This document shows positions 16,518 through 25,843 of a stretch of 64,000 nt of DNA, one piece after another. This stretch comes from Vogesella indigofera (GTDB lineage: Bacteria > Pseudomonadota > Gammaproteobacteria > Burkholderiales > Chromobacteriaceae). Where the stretch lies: positions 744,001 to 808,000 of the forward strand of contig NZ_JAQQLA010000004.1 in assembly GCF_028548395.1 (NCBI RefSeq), read 5' to 3'. Within the stretch, counting starts at the first letter, position 1. Every line of letters starts with the position of its first letter. The position numbers and the translations under genes were made by a program. The notes below the pieces were generated by a model. That model was given only the letters and a program-made list of their open reading frames with translations, did no database searches and was not told the DNA's origin.

Positions 16518-19226
16518 TCAGCCACTGTTGCGCAGGCCGGCGGAGATGCCGTTGATGGTGAGGTGGATCGCGTACAGCGCCTCGGCATCGTCCGGTGCCT
16601 CGCGCAGGCGGCGCAGCAGCTCGACCTGCAGCAGGTTGAGCGCGTCCAGGTATGGCAACCGCGTGTCCAGGCTACGCGCCAGCGTCGGGTTGGTTTCCAG
16701 CAGTTTCTGCTGCCCGGTGATGGCGAAGAACGCCGCCAGCGTCTTGTCGTGTTCCGCCTGCAGGCGGCCGAACAGGCGGTCGGTCAGCGCGGCATCGCCG
16801 ACCAGCGCCGCGTAACGGCGCGCGATCTCCAGGTCGGCCTTGGCCAGCACCTGTTCCATATTGGACAGCATCACCTGGAAGAACGGCGACGCCTGGTGCA
16901 GCGCGCGCAGCTGGGCGAGACCGCTGTCCTCGCCGTGGGCGTCGAGGAAGGCGTGCACCGCGGAGCCGAAGCCGTACCAGCCCGGCAGCATCACCCGCGA
17001 CTGCGACCACGAGAACACCCACGGGATGGCGCGCAGGTCCTTGATGCTGGTGAGGCTCTTGCGCGACGCCGGGCGGCTGCCGATGTTGAGCTTGGCGATG
17101 GCGCCGATCGGCGTCGCCTCCATGAAGTACTGCATGAAGCCGTCGGATTCCACCAGCGCGCGGTAGGTCTTGAAGGCGTGGCCGGACAGCTCCGCCAGCA
17201 CGCTCTCGTCGGTGGCGCCGCTGTCGCTGTGCGCCAGCGTCGATTCCAGCGCCGCCGCCACCAGTGCCTCCAGATTGCGGGTGGCGTTGTCCGGATCGGC
17301 GAACTTGGAGGTGATGATCTCGCCCTGCTCGGTGATGCGGATGCGGCCAACCACGGTGCCGGCCGGCTGCGCCATGATCGCCTCGTAGGACGGGCCGCCG
17401 CCGCGACCGACCGAGCCGCCGCGGCCGTGGAACAGGCGCATCTTGATGCCGGCGGCGTCGAACACGCGCACCAGGCGCTGCTCGGACTGGTACAGCTCCC
17501 ACTGACTGGTGACGTAGCCGCCGTCCTTGTTGCTGTCCGAGTAGCCGAGCATCACTTCCTGCACCCCGCCGCGGCTCTTCAAGAGCTGCTGGTACCACGG
17601 CAGCGCGAACAGCTGCTGCATGATGCCGGCCGCCGCGTCCAGATCGGCGATGGTTTCGAACAGCGGCACCAGGTTGAGACTGATGCTCGGCGCGCCGCCG
17701 TGCAGCCGCAGCAGGCCGCTTTCCTTGGCCAGCAGCGCCAGCGCCAGGATGTCGGACACCGTGGCGCAGTTGGAGATGATGCACTGGCTGATGGCATCGA
17801 CGCCGAACTCGGCCTGCACCTTGGCCGCCTCGCGGAAGATGGCCAGCTCCTTCTCGCTGTCGGCGCTGTAGCTCAGGAACGGCGAGTACAGCAGCCGCGG
17901 CGTGGCCAGTTCGCGCAGCAGCACGCGCACCCGCGCCGCCTCGTCCAGCGCCTCGTAGTGTTCCAGGTTGGCGTGGGCGAACAGCTCGCTGACCACGCCG
18001 GCGTGTTTCTCGGCGTGCTGGCGCAGGTCCAGCGGCATCAGGAAGAAGCCGAACACGTCCACCGCGCGTTTCAGCTTGCCCAGGCGGCCGTCGAGCAGCA
18101 GCGCGCTGCCGTGGGCGACCAGCGAATCGCTGAGCGCCTGCAGGTCGGCCAGCAACTCGGCGGTGTCGGCGTAAGGCTCGCCGGCGGTCCAGCGACCGCG
18201 CAGCGGCAGCCCCAGCCGGGCCGCCAGCGCCGACAGCCGGCCCTCGATGGTGGCCAGCGCCAGCCGGTACGGCTCTTCGCGACGGCTGATGGCGGTATCG
18301 GGCGACACGGCGGCCAAGGCCTGCACCGCGGCCGACACCTGCACGTGGCGCGACGACAGCGACAGCTCGCGATACAGCCCCGCCAGTTCGTAGAAGTAGT
18401 GCTTGAACGCCACCTCCGCCTGCCGCGTCACCGCGTGGCGCAGCACCGCGGCGTCGACATTGGGATTGCCGTCGCGATCGCCGCCGATCCAGCTGCCGAC
18501 GCGCAGGAAGGACGGCACCTTGGCGTCCTCGCCCCACAGTTCGCGCACCTGCTTGCCAAGGCGCTCGTACAGCGCCGGAATGGCCTGGAAGAAGGACAGC
18601 GGGTGGTAGGCGACGCCGTTCTCGATCTCGTCGGCGACGGTCATCTTGAAGGAGCGGATTTCGGTGGTCTGCCACAGCGAGTGGATCACGCGCTGCAGCT
18701 TGGCTTCCAGCTCCTGCTCTTCTTCCGGGGTGATCTCCGGCGACGACAGCTGCGCCAGGAACTTGCGCACCGCGCGGTGGCCGTCGAGCACGCTCTGGCG
18801 CTGCACCTCGGTCGGGTGCGCGGTCAGCACCGCGCTGACGCTGGCTTCCTGCAGCGCGCGGTTGAGCTTGCCGAAGTCGACGCCCGCGTCATGGATGTGG
18901 CTCAGCGCCCGTGCCAGGCTGCCCTGCTGCGGCGCGCTGCCGGCACGCTGGTGCGCGCGTCGGCGGCGGGCGTGGTGCAGGTCTTCCGCGATGTTGAACA
19001 GCTGTGAATACAGGCCACAGGCGCGCACCAGCGCGGTGGTCGCCGCCGGGCTCAGCCGGCCGACCAGCGCGTCGGCGCTGCGGTCGTGCTGTTGCGCGCC
19101 GCTGGGGATGGCGCGGATTTCCGTCACCACCTCCTCGCCGGCCTGCTCGCGCAGCAGGTTTTCCAGCAAACGATCGAGCCGCGCGATGTCGGCGCGCAGC
19201 GGTAAGTCCTTGTCCAGTTCCGTCAT
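16518..19226 (-). CDS. ppc: Phosphoenolpyruvate carboxylase
   Basis: The 902-residue enzyme makes oxaloacetate from PEP and bicarbonate to refill the TCA cycle. Visible motifs are VLTAHPTEVQRQS (catalytic His), RVGSWIGGDRDGNPNVD, GYSDSNKDGGY and the Arg/Gly loop FHGRGGSVGRGGGPS, with the C-terminal end GLRNSG in place of the common NTG. The length is full for the family. The ATG is preceded by AGGGAAAG. It is a single-gene unit; the opposing PEP carboxykinase gene pckG is also in this window (49761-51584), so both directions of the PEP-oxaloacetate exchange are present. Confidence 0.97.
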   Translation of the reverse strand: MTELDKDLPLRADIARLDRLLENLLREQAGEEVVTEIRAIPSGAQQHDRSADALVGRLSPAATTALVRACGLYSQLFNIAEDLHHARRRRAHQRAGSAPQQGSLARALSHIHDAGVDFGKLNRALQEASVSAVLTAHPTEVQRQSVLDGHRAVRKFLAQLSSPEITPEEEQELEAKLQRVIHSLWQTTEIRSFKMTVADEIENGVAYHPLSFFQAIPALYERLGKQVRELWGEDAKVPSFLRVGSWIGGDRDGNPNVDAAVLRHAVTRQAEVAFKHYFYELAGLYRELSLSSRHVQVSAAVQALAAVSPDTAISRREEPYRLALATIEGRLSALAARLGLPLRGRWTAGEPYADTAELLADLQALSDSLVAHGSALLLDGRLGKLKRAVDVFGFFLMPLDLRQHAEKHAGVVSELFAHANLEHYEALDEAARVRVLLRELATPRLLYSPFLSYSADSEKELAIFREAAKVQAEFGVDAISQCIISNCATVSDILALALLAKESGLLRLHGGAPSISLNLVPLFETIADLDAAAGIMQQLFALPWYQQLLKSRGGVQEVMLGYSDSNKDGGYVTSQWELYQSEQRLVRVFDAAGIKMRLFHGRGGSVGRGGGPSYEAIMAQPAGTVVGRIRITEQGEIITSKFADPDNATRNLEALVAAALESTLAHSDSGATDESVLAELSGHAFKTYRALVESDGFMQYFMEATPIGAIAKLNIGSRPASRKSLTSIKDLRAIPWVFSWSQSRVMLPGWYGFGSAVHAFLDAHGEDSGLAQLRALHQASPFFQVMLSNMEQVLAKADLEIARRYAALVGDAALTDRLFGRLQAEHDKTLAAFFAITGQQKLLETNPTLARSLDTRLPYLDALNLLQVELLRRLREAPDDAEALYAIHLTINGISAGLRNSG

Positions 19227-19278
19227 ACTCTGCTTTCCCTAATTGTTATGGTGATGCGAATGCTGCGAAGATAGCGCG

Positions 19279-20172
19279 ATGAACCCGGCGCTGATCCTGT
19301 TACCCGATTTCCTGCTCATCCTGTCCGGCTTTGCCCTGCGCCGCAGCGGCATGCTGTCGCCGGCATTCTGGGCCGAGGCGGAAAAATTCGTCTACTTCAT
19401 CCTGTTCCCGGCACTGCTGTTCCGCGCGCTGGCACGGGCCGAGCTGGACTTTGCCGCCAGCCTGCCGATGCTGGCCAGCGGCCTGCTGTTCACCGGCGCC
19501 GGCTTCCTGCTCGGCAATGCCGCCAAGCCGCTGTTCCGCTTGCCGCAGGCCTCGTTCGCCGCCGGCAACCAGGGCGCCTACCGTTTCAATACCTACGTCG
19601 CCTTCGCGGTAATGGGCAGCCTCGCCGGCACCCCCGGCATCGCGGTGATCGCGCTGCTGTGCGGCGTGATGGTGCCGGTGGTCAACCTGATGGCGGTGTG
19701 GCAGCTGTCGCAAACCAGCCAGCAGGGCATGCTGTACGAGCTGGCGCGCAACCCGATCATCTGGGGCATAGTCAGCGGCCTTGCGGCCAACGTGTCCGGC
19801 CTGCCGGTGCCGCAGCCGCTGTTCGCCGCCATCGACCACCTCGCCGCCGCCGCGCTGCCGCTGGGGCTGATCACCGTCGGCGCCGGGCTGCGCTTTACCG
19901 CGCTGGCCAGCCACTACGCGCCGCTGCTGTACTGGAACGGCATCAAGCTGTTGCTGCTGCCGCTGATCGCCGTCGCCACGGTGCAGCTGTTCGGGCTCTC
20001 CGGCGTCTACCGCCAGGCGACGCTGGTGATGAGCATGCTGCCGACCGCCACCTCCGCCTACATCCTCGCGGTGCGCATGAAGGGCGACGGCGAGCTGGCC
20101 GCCGCAGTGGTGACCACCTCGACGCTGGCGGCGATGCTGAGCCTGCCGCTGATGCTGAGCCTGCTGCACTAG
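19279..20172 (+). CDS. AEC-family (auxin efflux carrier type) transporter
   Basis: The 297-residue membrane protein has about ten hydrophobic segments and the AEC pattern: [16 protein letters not shown] at the start, [15 protein letters not shown] in the middle, and an inverted-repeat half ending [17 protein letters not shown]. Members export organic acids or other small anions. It is transcribed divergently from ppc with 52 bases between the two starts, so co-regulation with ppc is possible. The substrate cannot be read from the sequence. Confidence 0.85.
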   Translation: MNPALILLPDFLLILSGFALRRSGMLSPAFWAEAEKFVYFILFPALLFRALARAELDFAASLPMLASGLLFTGAGFLLGNAAKPLFRLPQASFAAGNQGAYRFNTYVAFAVMGSLAGTPGIAVIALLCGVMVPVVNLMAVWQLSQTSQQGMLYELARNPIIWGIVSGLAANVSGLPVPQPLFAAIDHLAAAALPLGLITVGAGLRFTALASHYAPLLYWNGIKLLLLPLIAVATVQLFGLSGVYRQATLVMSMLPTATSAYILAVRMKGDGELAAAVVTTSTLAAMLSLPLMLSLLH

Positions 20173-20242
20173 CACGCCTTGTCGCGTGCTGGACCACAGC
20201 CCGCGCGCCGACAATCCATCCTGCCGCAAAACGCCGTCGCCG

Positions 20243-20257
20243 TGTAGTTAAACTACA
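20243..20257. promoter_or_regulatory. Perfect 15-base palindrome upstream of hemC
   Basis: TGTAGTT-A-AACTACA, 104 bases before the hemC start. It has the form of an operator for a dimeric regulator; which one is unknown. Confidence 0.4.
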
Positions 20258-20291
20258 AGTACTGTTGCAGCTACACACACTGCCTTGCATC

Positions 20292-20303
20292 AAGGTTGGC
20301 CGC
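20292..20303 (+). repeat. Dispersed uptake-like motif, exact copy in hemC leader
   Basis: AAGGTTGGCCGC, continuing as AACG, lies just upstream of the extended -10 of hemC. Confidence 0.85.
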
Positions 20304-20311
20304 AACGCTCG

Positions 20312-20320
20312 TGCTAAAAT
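20312..20320 (+). promoter_or_regulatory. Candidate extended -10 of the hem operon
   Basis: TGCTAAAAT, 41 bases before the hemC ATG; no good -35 hexamer at the standard distance. Confidence 0.35.
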
Positions 20321-20360
20321 GCGCGCCATCTTTCCATTTGCCAGTGCAGGATCGCCGTCC

Positions 20361-21296
20361 ATGAACAAACTCGTCATCGCCAGCCGCGAAAGCAAACTTG
20401 CCATGTGGCAGGCCGAACACATCAAAGCCCGCCTCGAGGCGCTGTACCCGGCGCTGACGGTGGAGATCCTCGGCATGACCACCCAGGGCGACCAGATCCT
20501 CGACAAGACACTGTCCAAGATCGGCGGCAAGGGCCTGTTCGTGAAGGAACTGGAGCTGGCGCTGCAGGAGGGCCGCGCCGACATCGCCGTGCACTCCATC
20601 AAGGATGTACCGATGAACCTGCCCGAGGGCTTCGCGCTGGCCGCCATCTGCGAGCGCGAAGACCCGCGCGACGCCTTCGTGTCCAACAACTACGCCAGCC
20701 TGCACGAGCTGCCGGCAGGCGCCGTGGTCGGCACCTCCAGCCTGCGCCGCGAATCGCAGATCCGCGCCCGCTTCCCGCACCTGACCATCAAGCCGCTGCG
20801 CGGCAACGTGCAGACCCGGCTGCGCAAGCTGGACGACGGCGAATTCGACGCCATCATCCTCGCCGCCGCCGGCCTCAAGCGCCTGGAGCTGGCCGAGCGC
20901 ATCCGCGCCGAGCTGGCGCCGTCGGAGAGCCTGCCGGCGGTCGGTCAGGGCGCGCTGGGCATCGAGATCCGCGCTGACCGCGCCGACCTCATCGACCTGC
21001 TGGCGCCGCTGAACCACGCCGACACCCACGCCTGCGTGACCGCCGAACGTTCGCTGTCGCGCGTGCTGGGCGGCAGCTGCCAGATCCCGATCGGCGGCTT
21101 CGCCACCATCACCGACGACGTGATCACCCTCGGCGGTTTCGTCGCTCATCCGGACGGTTCGGTTATGCTCACCGCCAGCGCCAGCGCGCCGCGCGACTAC
21201 GCCGATGCGCTCGGCCGCGCGGTGGCCAAGAAGCTGCTGGAGCAGGACGCCGGCCCGCTGATCGAGGCCGTGATCGCCGAACAGGCCGCCAAGTAA
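20361..21296 (+). CDS. hemC: Hydroxymethylbilane synthase (porphobilinogen deaminase)
   Basis: The 311-residue enzyme joins four porphobilinogens into hydroxymethylbilane. [13 protein letters not shown] at the start, [11 protein letters not shown], the substrate-binding arginine patch [14 protein letters not shown], and the dipyrromethane cofactor Cys240 in [12 protein letters not shown] are all present. It heads the cluster hemC-hemD-hemX-hemY; hemD starts one base after its stop codon. Confidence 0.97.
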   Translation: MNKLVIASRESKLAMWQAEHIKARLEALYPALTVEILGMTTQGDQILDKTLSKIGGKGLFVKELELALQEGRADIAVHSIKDVPMNLPEGFALAAICEREDPRDAFVSNNYASLHELPAGAVVGTSSLRRESQIRARFPHLTIKPLRGNVQTRLRKLDDGEFDAIILAAAGLKRLELAERIRAELAPSESLPAVGQGALGIEIRADRADLIDLLAPLNHADTHACVTAERSLSRVLGGSCQIPIGGFATITDDVITLGGFVAHPDGSVMLTASASAPRDYADALGRAVAKKLLEQDAGPLIEAVIAEQAAK

Positions 21297-21297
21297 G

Positions 21298-22050
21298 ATG
21301 CCGGCCACGCCGCGGCCCACGCTGCTGCCCACCCTGTTACTGGTCCGGCCACAGGCACAGGCGGCACAGCAGGCGCAGCGGCTGCAGGCCGCCGGCATCA
21401 CGGCGCAGCCGTTCTGCGTCGAGGACACCGTCGCCGATGACGCCGCGCTGGCGGCACTGCCCGCCGCCGCGATGCAGGCCGACTGGCTGGTCTTCGTCAG
21501 CCCGTCCTGCATCGACCTGGCGTGGCCGCACCTCGCCGACCTGCCGCTTGCGGCCAACCTTGCCTGCGTCGGCCGCGCCAGCGCCGACAAGCTGGCCGTG
21601 CTCAGCGGCCGCGCGGTACTGCACCCGCCACACGGCAACGACAGCGACGCCTTGCTGACGCTGCCGCCGCTGCAACAGTTGGCCGGACAAACGGTACTGA
21701 TTGTGCGTGGCGACGGCGGCCGGCCACAACTTGGGGAAACCCTCGCCCATCGCGGCGCACGGGTGCACTACGCGGAGGTCTATCGCCGCGTGCCGGTACA
21801 AGCCGACTGGGCACTGTTCGACCGCCTCGCCGCCGCCGGCCCGTCGCCGGCGCTGCTGATCACCTCCAGCCACAGCGCGCAGCAACTGTTCCACCAGGCC
21901 GGCGCCACGCGCCGGCGTGCGCTGCTGGCCTGCCGTTTCATCGCGCTGCACCCGCGCATTGCCGCCACCCTGCAGCAGCTGGGCGTGGTGCAGCCGCTAC
22001 TGGCCGCCGACGAGCACGCGCTGTGCGCGCTGCTGACCGGCCCGCGTTAA
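21298..22050 (+). CDS. hemD: Uroporphyrinogen-III synthase
   Basis: The 250-residue protein is weakly conserved, as is usual for HemD, but has LLVRPQAQAAQQAQRLQAAG at the start, the Y of HYAEVYRR near residue 160 and LLITSSHSAQQLF near 185, plus its place directly behind hemC. It closes hydroxymethylbilane with inversion of ring D. An exact copy of the dispersed motif (21550-21561) encodes LAANLA in this gene. Confidence 0.92.
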   Translation: MPATPRPTLLPTLLLVRPQAQAAQQAQRLQAAGITAQPFCVEDTVADDAALAALPAAAMQADWLVFVSPSCIDLAWPHLADLPLAANLACVGRASADKLAVLSGRAVLHPPHGNDSDALLTLPPLQQLAGQTVLIVRGDGGRPQLGETLAHRGARVHYAEVYRRVPVQADWALFDRLAAAGPSPALLITSSHSAQQLFHQAGATRRRALLACRFIALHPRIAATLQQLGVVQPLLAADEHALCALLTGPR

Positions 22051-22242
22051 CCGCCGGGCCGCGCCGCTGGCAGCACCGGGACGGCGCGGTTACAATGCCA
22101 CGGTTCTGTTAAGATTTGTTTCGCCGCCGCCGCGCCGCGAGACAGCACGGCAGGGCGCAATGATCCCGGCGCAGATGCCGCCATATTCGAGCAAACACGG
22201 CCACGCCTTTTGGCTGGGCCACACTCCGGTTCTCCGTCATCC

Positions 22243-23271
22243 ATGAGCGAAGCCACTCCAGTTGAAAACGGCAGCAGCAAGCCAAACAAACCACCCGTCA
22301 ACCTTGCGCTGATCGTTGCTGTCGTCGCGCTGGGCCTCACCGGCTGGCAGTACCTGGATACCCGCCAGCAATTGAACAAGGCGCAGCAGGCGCTGGCCGA
22401 ACGGCTGGCCGACGCCGGAGGCAGCACCAAGGCGCTGCAGAACCAGGCCGAACTGACCCAGGCCAGCACCCGCGAGCTGCAAGCCAAGCTGGCGCTGGTC
22501 GAGGCCCGCGTCAACGAGTCCGCCGGCCAGTACGCCACCCTCAGCAGCATGTACCAAGAGCTGACCAAGGACCGCAGCGACTGGCTGCTGTCCGAAGTGG
22601 AGCACACCCTCGGCGTCGCCAGCCAGCAGCTGCAGCTGGCCGGCAATGTCAGTGGCGCGGTGTCGGCACTGGAAGTGGTGCAGACACGGCTGTCGCACTT
22701 CGACAATCCCGGCCTGATCGGCGTCAAGCGCGCGGTGGCCAAGGATCTGGAAACGCTGAAGGCGCTGCCCTACCTCGACACCGTCGGCCTGACCGTCAAG
22801 CTGGACACCCTGATGCTGGGCGCCGAGACGCTGCCGCTGGTGATCGACCATCATCGCCTCGGCGGCAAGCCGGTGGCGCAGCTCAACGTGGCCGCCGATG
22901 CGCCGTGGTGGTCGCGCCTGGCCGGCGAGCTGACGCAGAGCCTGGGCGACCTGGTGCGCATCCGCCGAATGGACAAGCCGGAGGCGCTGCTGCTGTCGCC
23001 GGAGCAGGCGTTCTTCCTGCGTGAAAACCTGAAAATGCGCCTACTGGACGCGCGTCTGGCGCTGATCCAGCGCGATGGTGCCACCTATCAGGCCGATCTC
23101 GCCGCCGCCGGCCAGTACGCCGCGCGCTACTTCGACCGCGACGCGCCGACCACCCGCCAGTGGCAGGCGGTGCTGTCCGAGCTGGCCGCGGTACGCCTGA
23201 GCGTAACGCTACCGGACCTGTCTGCCAGCCTGAAAGCCGTGCGCGAAGCGCAGGGCAACAAAGAGGAATAA
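22243..23271 (+). CDS. hemX: HemX-like membrane protein
   Basis: The 342-residue protein has a short cytoplasmic N-terminus, one membrane helix (about residues 24-42), then a coiled coil (about 45-110) and a mostly helical periplasmic part with SDWLLSEVEHTLGVASQQLQL near residue 118, a typical HemX stretch. The protein has been annotated as uroporphyrinogen-III C-methyltransferase, but it lacks the SAM-binding fold, so its role in heme synthesis remains undefined. It lies between hemD and hemY. The start chosen gives MSEATPVENGSS; an ATG 33 bases upstream is in frame. Confidence 0.88.
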   Translation: MSEATPVENGSSKPNKPPVNLALIVAVVALGLTGWQYLDTRQQLNKAQQALAERLADAGGSTKALQNQAELTQASTRELQAKLALVEARVNESAGQYATLSSMYQELTKDRSDWLLSEVEHTLGVASQQLQLAGNVSGAVSALEVVQTRLSHFDNPGLIGVKRAVAKDLETLKALPYLDTVGLTVKLDTLMLGAETLPLVIDHHRLGGKPVAQLNVAADAPWWSRLAGELTQSLGDLVRIRRMDKPEALLLSPEQAFFLRENLKMRLLDARLALIQRDGATYQADLAAAGQYAARYFDRDAPTTRQWQAVLSELAAVRLSVTLPDLSASLKAVREAQGNKEE

Positions 23272-23274
23272 AGC

Positions 23275-24483
23275 GTGAGATTCGTATTCTGGGTCGTCGG
23301 GCTGTTTGCCCTCGCGGTGCTGATTGGCCTTGCCTCCACCATCAACACCGGCTACGCCATCCTGTTCGTGCCGCCGTACCGCATGGAGGTATCGTTCAAC
23401 TTCCTGATCCTCGCCATCGTGCTGCTGATCCTGGTCGCCTACGGCGTGCTGCGCCTGCTCGGCATTGCGGCCAACCTGCCGCACGAGGTGCGCACCTACC
23501 AGCGCCAGCGCAAGCTGAAGGCGTCGCGCCACGCGCTGCGCGAGGCGGCGATCGCGATGTTCGAAGGCCGCTTCCAGCGCGCCGAACGCGAGGCACTAAA
23601 GTCGATCGACGACGAGTATTCCGATGAAAACCGCGGCCTGGCGCTGATGATCGCCGCGCGCAGCGCCGCCAGCGTGCAGGATCCGGAACGCCGCGACGGC
23701 TATCTGGCACGGCTGGAAGACATGCCGGAACGCATCCAGCTGGCACGCCACATGCTCGAAGCGCAGATCCGCCTCGACGGCAAGCAGCCGCTGGAGGCGC
23801 TGGCCGCCGTCGAGCGCGCGCGCGCCATCTCCAGCAATCTGACCTCGGCGCTGCGGCTGGAGCTGAAGATCCGCCTGATGCTGAAGCAGCCGGAACACGT
23901 GCTGACGCTAACCGAGAAACTGCTGAAGGCCGACGCGCTGGAAGCGGAGCAGGCGCGCCGCTACCGCCTCGCCGCCTACCGCCAGCAGCTGGCCAGCTTC
24001 AGCAGCGAACGCGAGATCCGCGACTGGCTGAAACGCATCCCCGGGGTCGAGCGGCAGAACCCGGCGCTGGTCGCCGACATCGCCAACCAGTTGATCAAGC
24101 TCGACGCCTACGACATGGCGGCGGAGCTGATCGCCGGCGCGCTGTCCGACGACGAACAGGCGACGCCGGAGCTGGCGCGCGAGCTGGGCCTGCTGGCCGG
24201 CCACATCGACAGCCCGCGCCGGCTGACGCTGCTGCGCGACGCGGAAAACTGGCTGAAATCGCGGCCGCGCGACCACCTGCTGCTGCTGTCGCTGGGCCGC
24301 CTGGCACACGCCGAACAGCTGTGGGGCAAGGCGCAGAACTATCTGGAAGCCAGCCTGTCTATTCAGCCTACCCTGTGTGCGCACGCCGAACTGGCCAAGC
24401 TGCTACTGGCGATCGACAAGCCGGAAAAGGCCGAACGCCACTATCAGGACGCACTGAAAATCGCGCTGGAGAACGGCTGCTGA
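23275..24483 (+). CDS. hemY: HemY-like tetratricopeptide membrane protein
   Basis: The 402-residue protein starts with GTG three bases after hemX. Two membrane helices (residues 3-22 and 43-63) are followed by a helical TPR-like region with REAAIAMFEGRFQRAEREAL and LGRLAHAEQLWGKAQNYLEASLSI. HemY proteins of proteobacteria are heme-synthesis accessory factors, not the Bacillus coproporphyrinogen oxidase of the same name. Its stop overlaps the start of the rhodanese gene (TGATG), so that gene belongs to the operon. Confidence 0.9.
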   Translation: MRFVFWVVGLFALAVLIGLASTINTGYAILFVPPYRMEVSFNFLILAIVLLILVAYGVLRLLGIAANLPHEVRTYQRQRKLKASRHALREAAIAMFEGRFQRAEREALKSIDDEYSDENRGLALMIAARSAASVQDPERRDGYLARLEDMPERIQLARHMLEAQIRLDGKQPLEALAAVERARAISSNLTSALRLELKIRLMLKQPEHVLTLTEKLLKADALEAEQARRYRLAAYRQQLASFSSEREIRDWLKRIPGVERQNPALVADIANQLIKLDAYDMAAELIAGALSDDEQATPELARELGLLAGHIDSPRRLTLLRDAENWLKSRPRDHLLLLSLGRLAHAEQLWGKAQNYLEASLSIQPTLCAHAELAKLLLAIDKPEKAERHYQDALKIALENGC

Positions 24484-24815
24484 TGAAACCCCTGGTCCGT
24501 AGCGTACTTGTCCTCGCCTGCAGTCTGTGGCTGGGCAGCGCGCTGGCTGACGCGCTGCTGATCGATGTGCGCAGCCCGGAAGAATACGCGCAGCGTCACC
24601 TGCCGGGTGCCACGCTGCTGCCGCTCGACCGCATCGGCAGCGAGATCCAGCAGCTGGCGCCGGACAAGGACACCCCGATCCAGCTGTACTGCCGCACGGG
24701 CAATCGCTCCGCGATGGCGCAGCAGCTGTTGCAACAGCTCGGCTACCGCCAGGTCAGCAATCTGGGCGGCATTGACGCCGCTGCCACCACCCTGCAGCTG
24801 ACGCCCCAGCCCTGA
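24483..24815 (+). CDS. Periplasmic rhodanese-like sulfurtransferase
   Basis: The 110-residue protein has a signal peptide (residues 1-22, ending SALADA) and a single rhodanese domain with LLIDVRSPEEYAQRHLPGA and the active loop YCRTGNRSAMA (Cys about 74). This matches the PspE/GlpE size class but as an exported form. The ATG overlaps the hemY stop, so it is co-translated with the hem cluster; whether it has a role in heme or sulfur handling there is unknown. A hairpin made from two dispersed motif copies follows. Confidence 0.88.
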   Translation: MKPLVRSVLVLACSLWLGSALADALLIDVRSPEEYAQRHLPGATLLPLDRIGSEIQQLAPDKDTPIQLYCRTGNRSAMAQQLLQQLGYRQVSNLGGIDAAATTLQLTPQP

Positions 24816-24858
24816 AGCCCGGCCCCTGAATTACCGGCTCTGAACGGCAATAAACACC

Positions 24859-24886
24859 GCGGCCAACCTTGCTCAAGGTTGGCCGC
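24859..24886. terminator. Hairpin of two outward motif copies between convergent genes
   Basis: GCGGCCAACCTTG (24859-24871), CT, CAAGGTTGGCCGC (24874-24886): a perfect 13-base stem of two exact motif copies between the rhodanese and rsuA-like genes. There is no long T run, so termination strength is uncertain. Confidence 0.7.
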
Positions 24887-24940
24887 AGTGCTTTGTGAGG
24901 GTGCTTATTTGGCCACGGACCGCAGCCAGGCCGGGCGACA

Positions 24941-25657
24941 CTAGCCCGGCGCCGGATAGCCGAGCAGCGCCAGTTCCGCCGCCGTCAGCAGCCGCCACTG
25001 CCCCTCCGCCAGCTCGCCGAGCGGCAACTCGCCCATCGCGATGCGGTGCAGCTGCTCGACACGGTTGCCGGCGGCGGCGACCATGCGCTTCACCTGGTGG
25101 TACTTGCCCTGGGTGATGCTCATGTTGAAACGGTGTTCGTCCAGCTGCTCCACCAGCGTGGCGGCCAGCGGCGCGCTCTCGTCGTGCAGCAGCACCCCGT
25201 CGCGCAGCTGCTGCAGCAGTTGCGGCGTGATGGCGTGGCGGGTGGTGACCTGGTAGCACTTGGGGATAACCTTGCGCGGCGAGCTCAGGCTGTGGACAAA
25301 CTGGCCGTCGGTGGAAAACAGCAGCAGCCCGGTGGTATCGACATCCAGCCGGCCGACGGCGGAGATGCCGAGATTGGCGAACTGCCACGGCAGCAGGCGG
25401 TAGACGCTGAGGTGGTGCTGCGGCTGGTGCGAGGTCTCATAGCCGGCCGGCTTGTGCAGCATCAGGTAGCACGGCAACGCCAGTACCGGCCACGACTCGC
25501 CATCGACGCACAGCGTGCGGATCGCCGCCGGCTCCACCGCCATGCGCCAGTCGGACGCGGGCACACCGTCCAGCTCGACCAGACCGTAGTCCACCAGCTC
25601 GCGGCAGGCCTTGCGCCCGCCAAAGCCCTGTTGTTGCAAGAATCGATACAGTTCCAT
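24941..25657 (-). CDS. rsuA: RsuA-family 16S rRNA pseudouridine synthase
   Basis: The 238-residue protein has an S4-like RNA-binding start (MELYRFLQQQGFGGRKACRELV), then the synthase domain with AVGRLDVDTTGLLLFSTDG, where the Asp of GRLD is catalytic, and ITQGKYHQVKRMVAAAGNRVEQLHR near the end. This fits RsuA, which makes pseudouridine 516 in 16S rRNA, better than RluB/E/F by length. The start giving MELYRFL is preferred to a longer frame that begins nine codons upstream. Confidence 0.88.
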   Translation of the reverse strand: MELYRFLQQQGFGGRKACRELVDYGLVELDGVPASDWRMAVEPAAIRTLCVDGESWPVLALPCYLMLHKPAGYETSHQPQHHLSVYRLLPWQFANLGISAVGRLDVDTTGLLLFSTDGQFVHSLSSPRKVIPKCYQVTTRHAITPQLLQQLRDGVLLHDESAPLAATLVEQLDEHRFNMSITQGKYHQVKRMVAAAGNRVEQLHRIAMGELPLGELAEGQWRLLTAAELALLGYPAPG

Positions 25658-25789
25658 AGCGCGCATTCTAGCATGCCGCCCCATTCCGGCCCGCCAGCCA
25701 GTGGCCCCGCCATGACGGATAAGTCCATCTTTCTGAACAGATAATTCTTTAAAATCAACGCGGCAGCTTACAGATACTGATTAAAAGCG

Positions 25790-25798
25790 TGGTACAAT
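25790..25798 (+). promoter_or_regulatory. Extended -10 promoter of the diguanylate cyclase gene
   Basis: TGGTACAAT in an AT-rich stretch (25740-25830), 46 bases before the ATG. Confidence 0.45.
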
Positions 25799-25843
25799 TA
25801 CCGATTGCTTTTTTAAAAAATAACCGATCAGGATATTTGCCGC

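Noticed and set aside
16494..19007. Very long open frames antisense to real genes (for example + strand opposite ppc, + strand 52610-55546 opposite the SNF2 gene, minus strand 201-1919 opposite ftrD)
   Set aside because: They are Arg/Ala/Gln-rich shadows caused by the high third-position GC of the real gene; no ribosome sites or recognisable motifs.
22243..23271. HemX as a functional uroporphyrinogen methyltransferase
   Set aside because: No SAM-binding fold is visible; the protein is a membrane-anchored coiled-coil protein.
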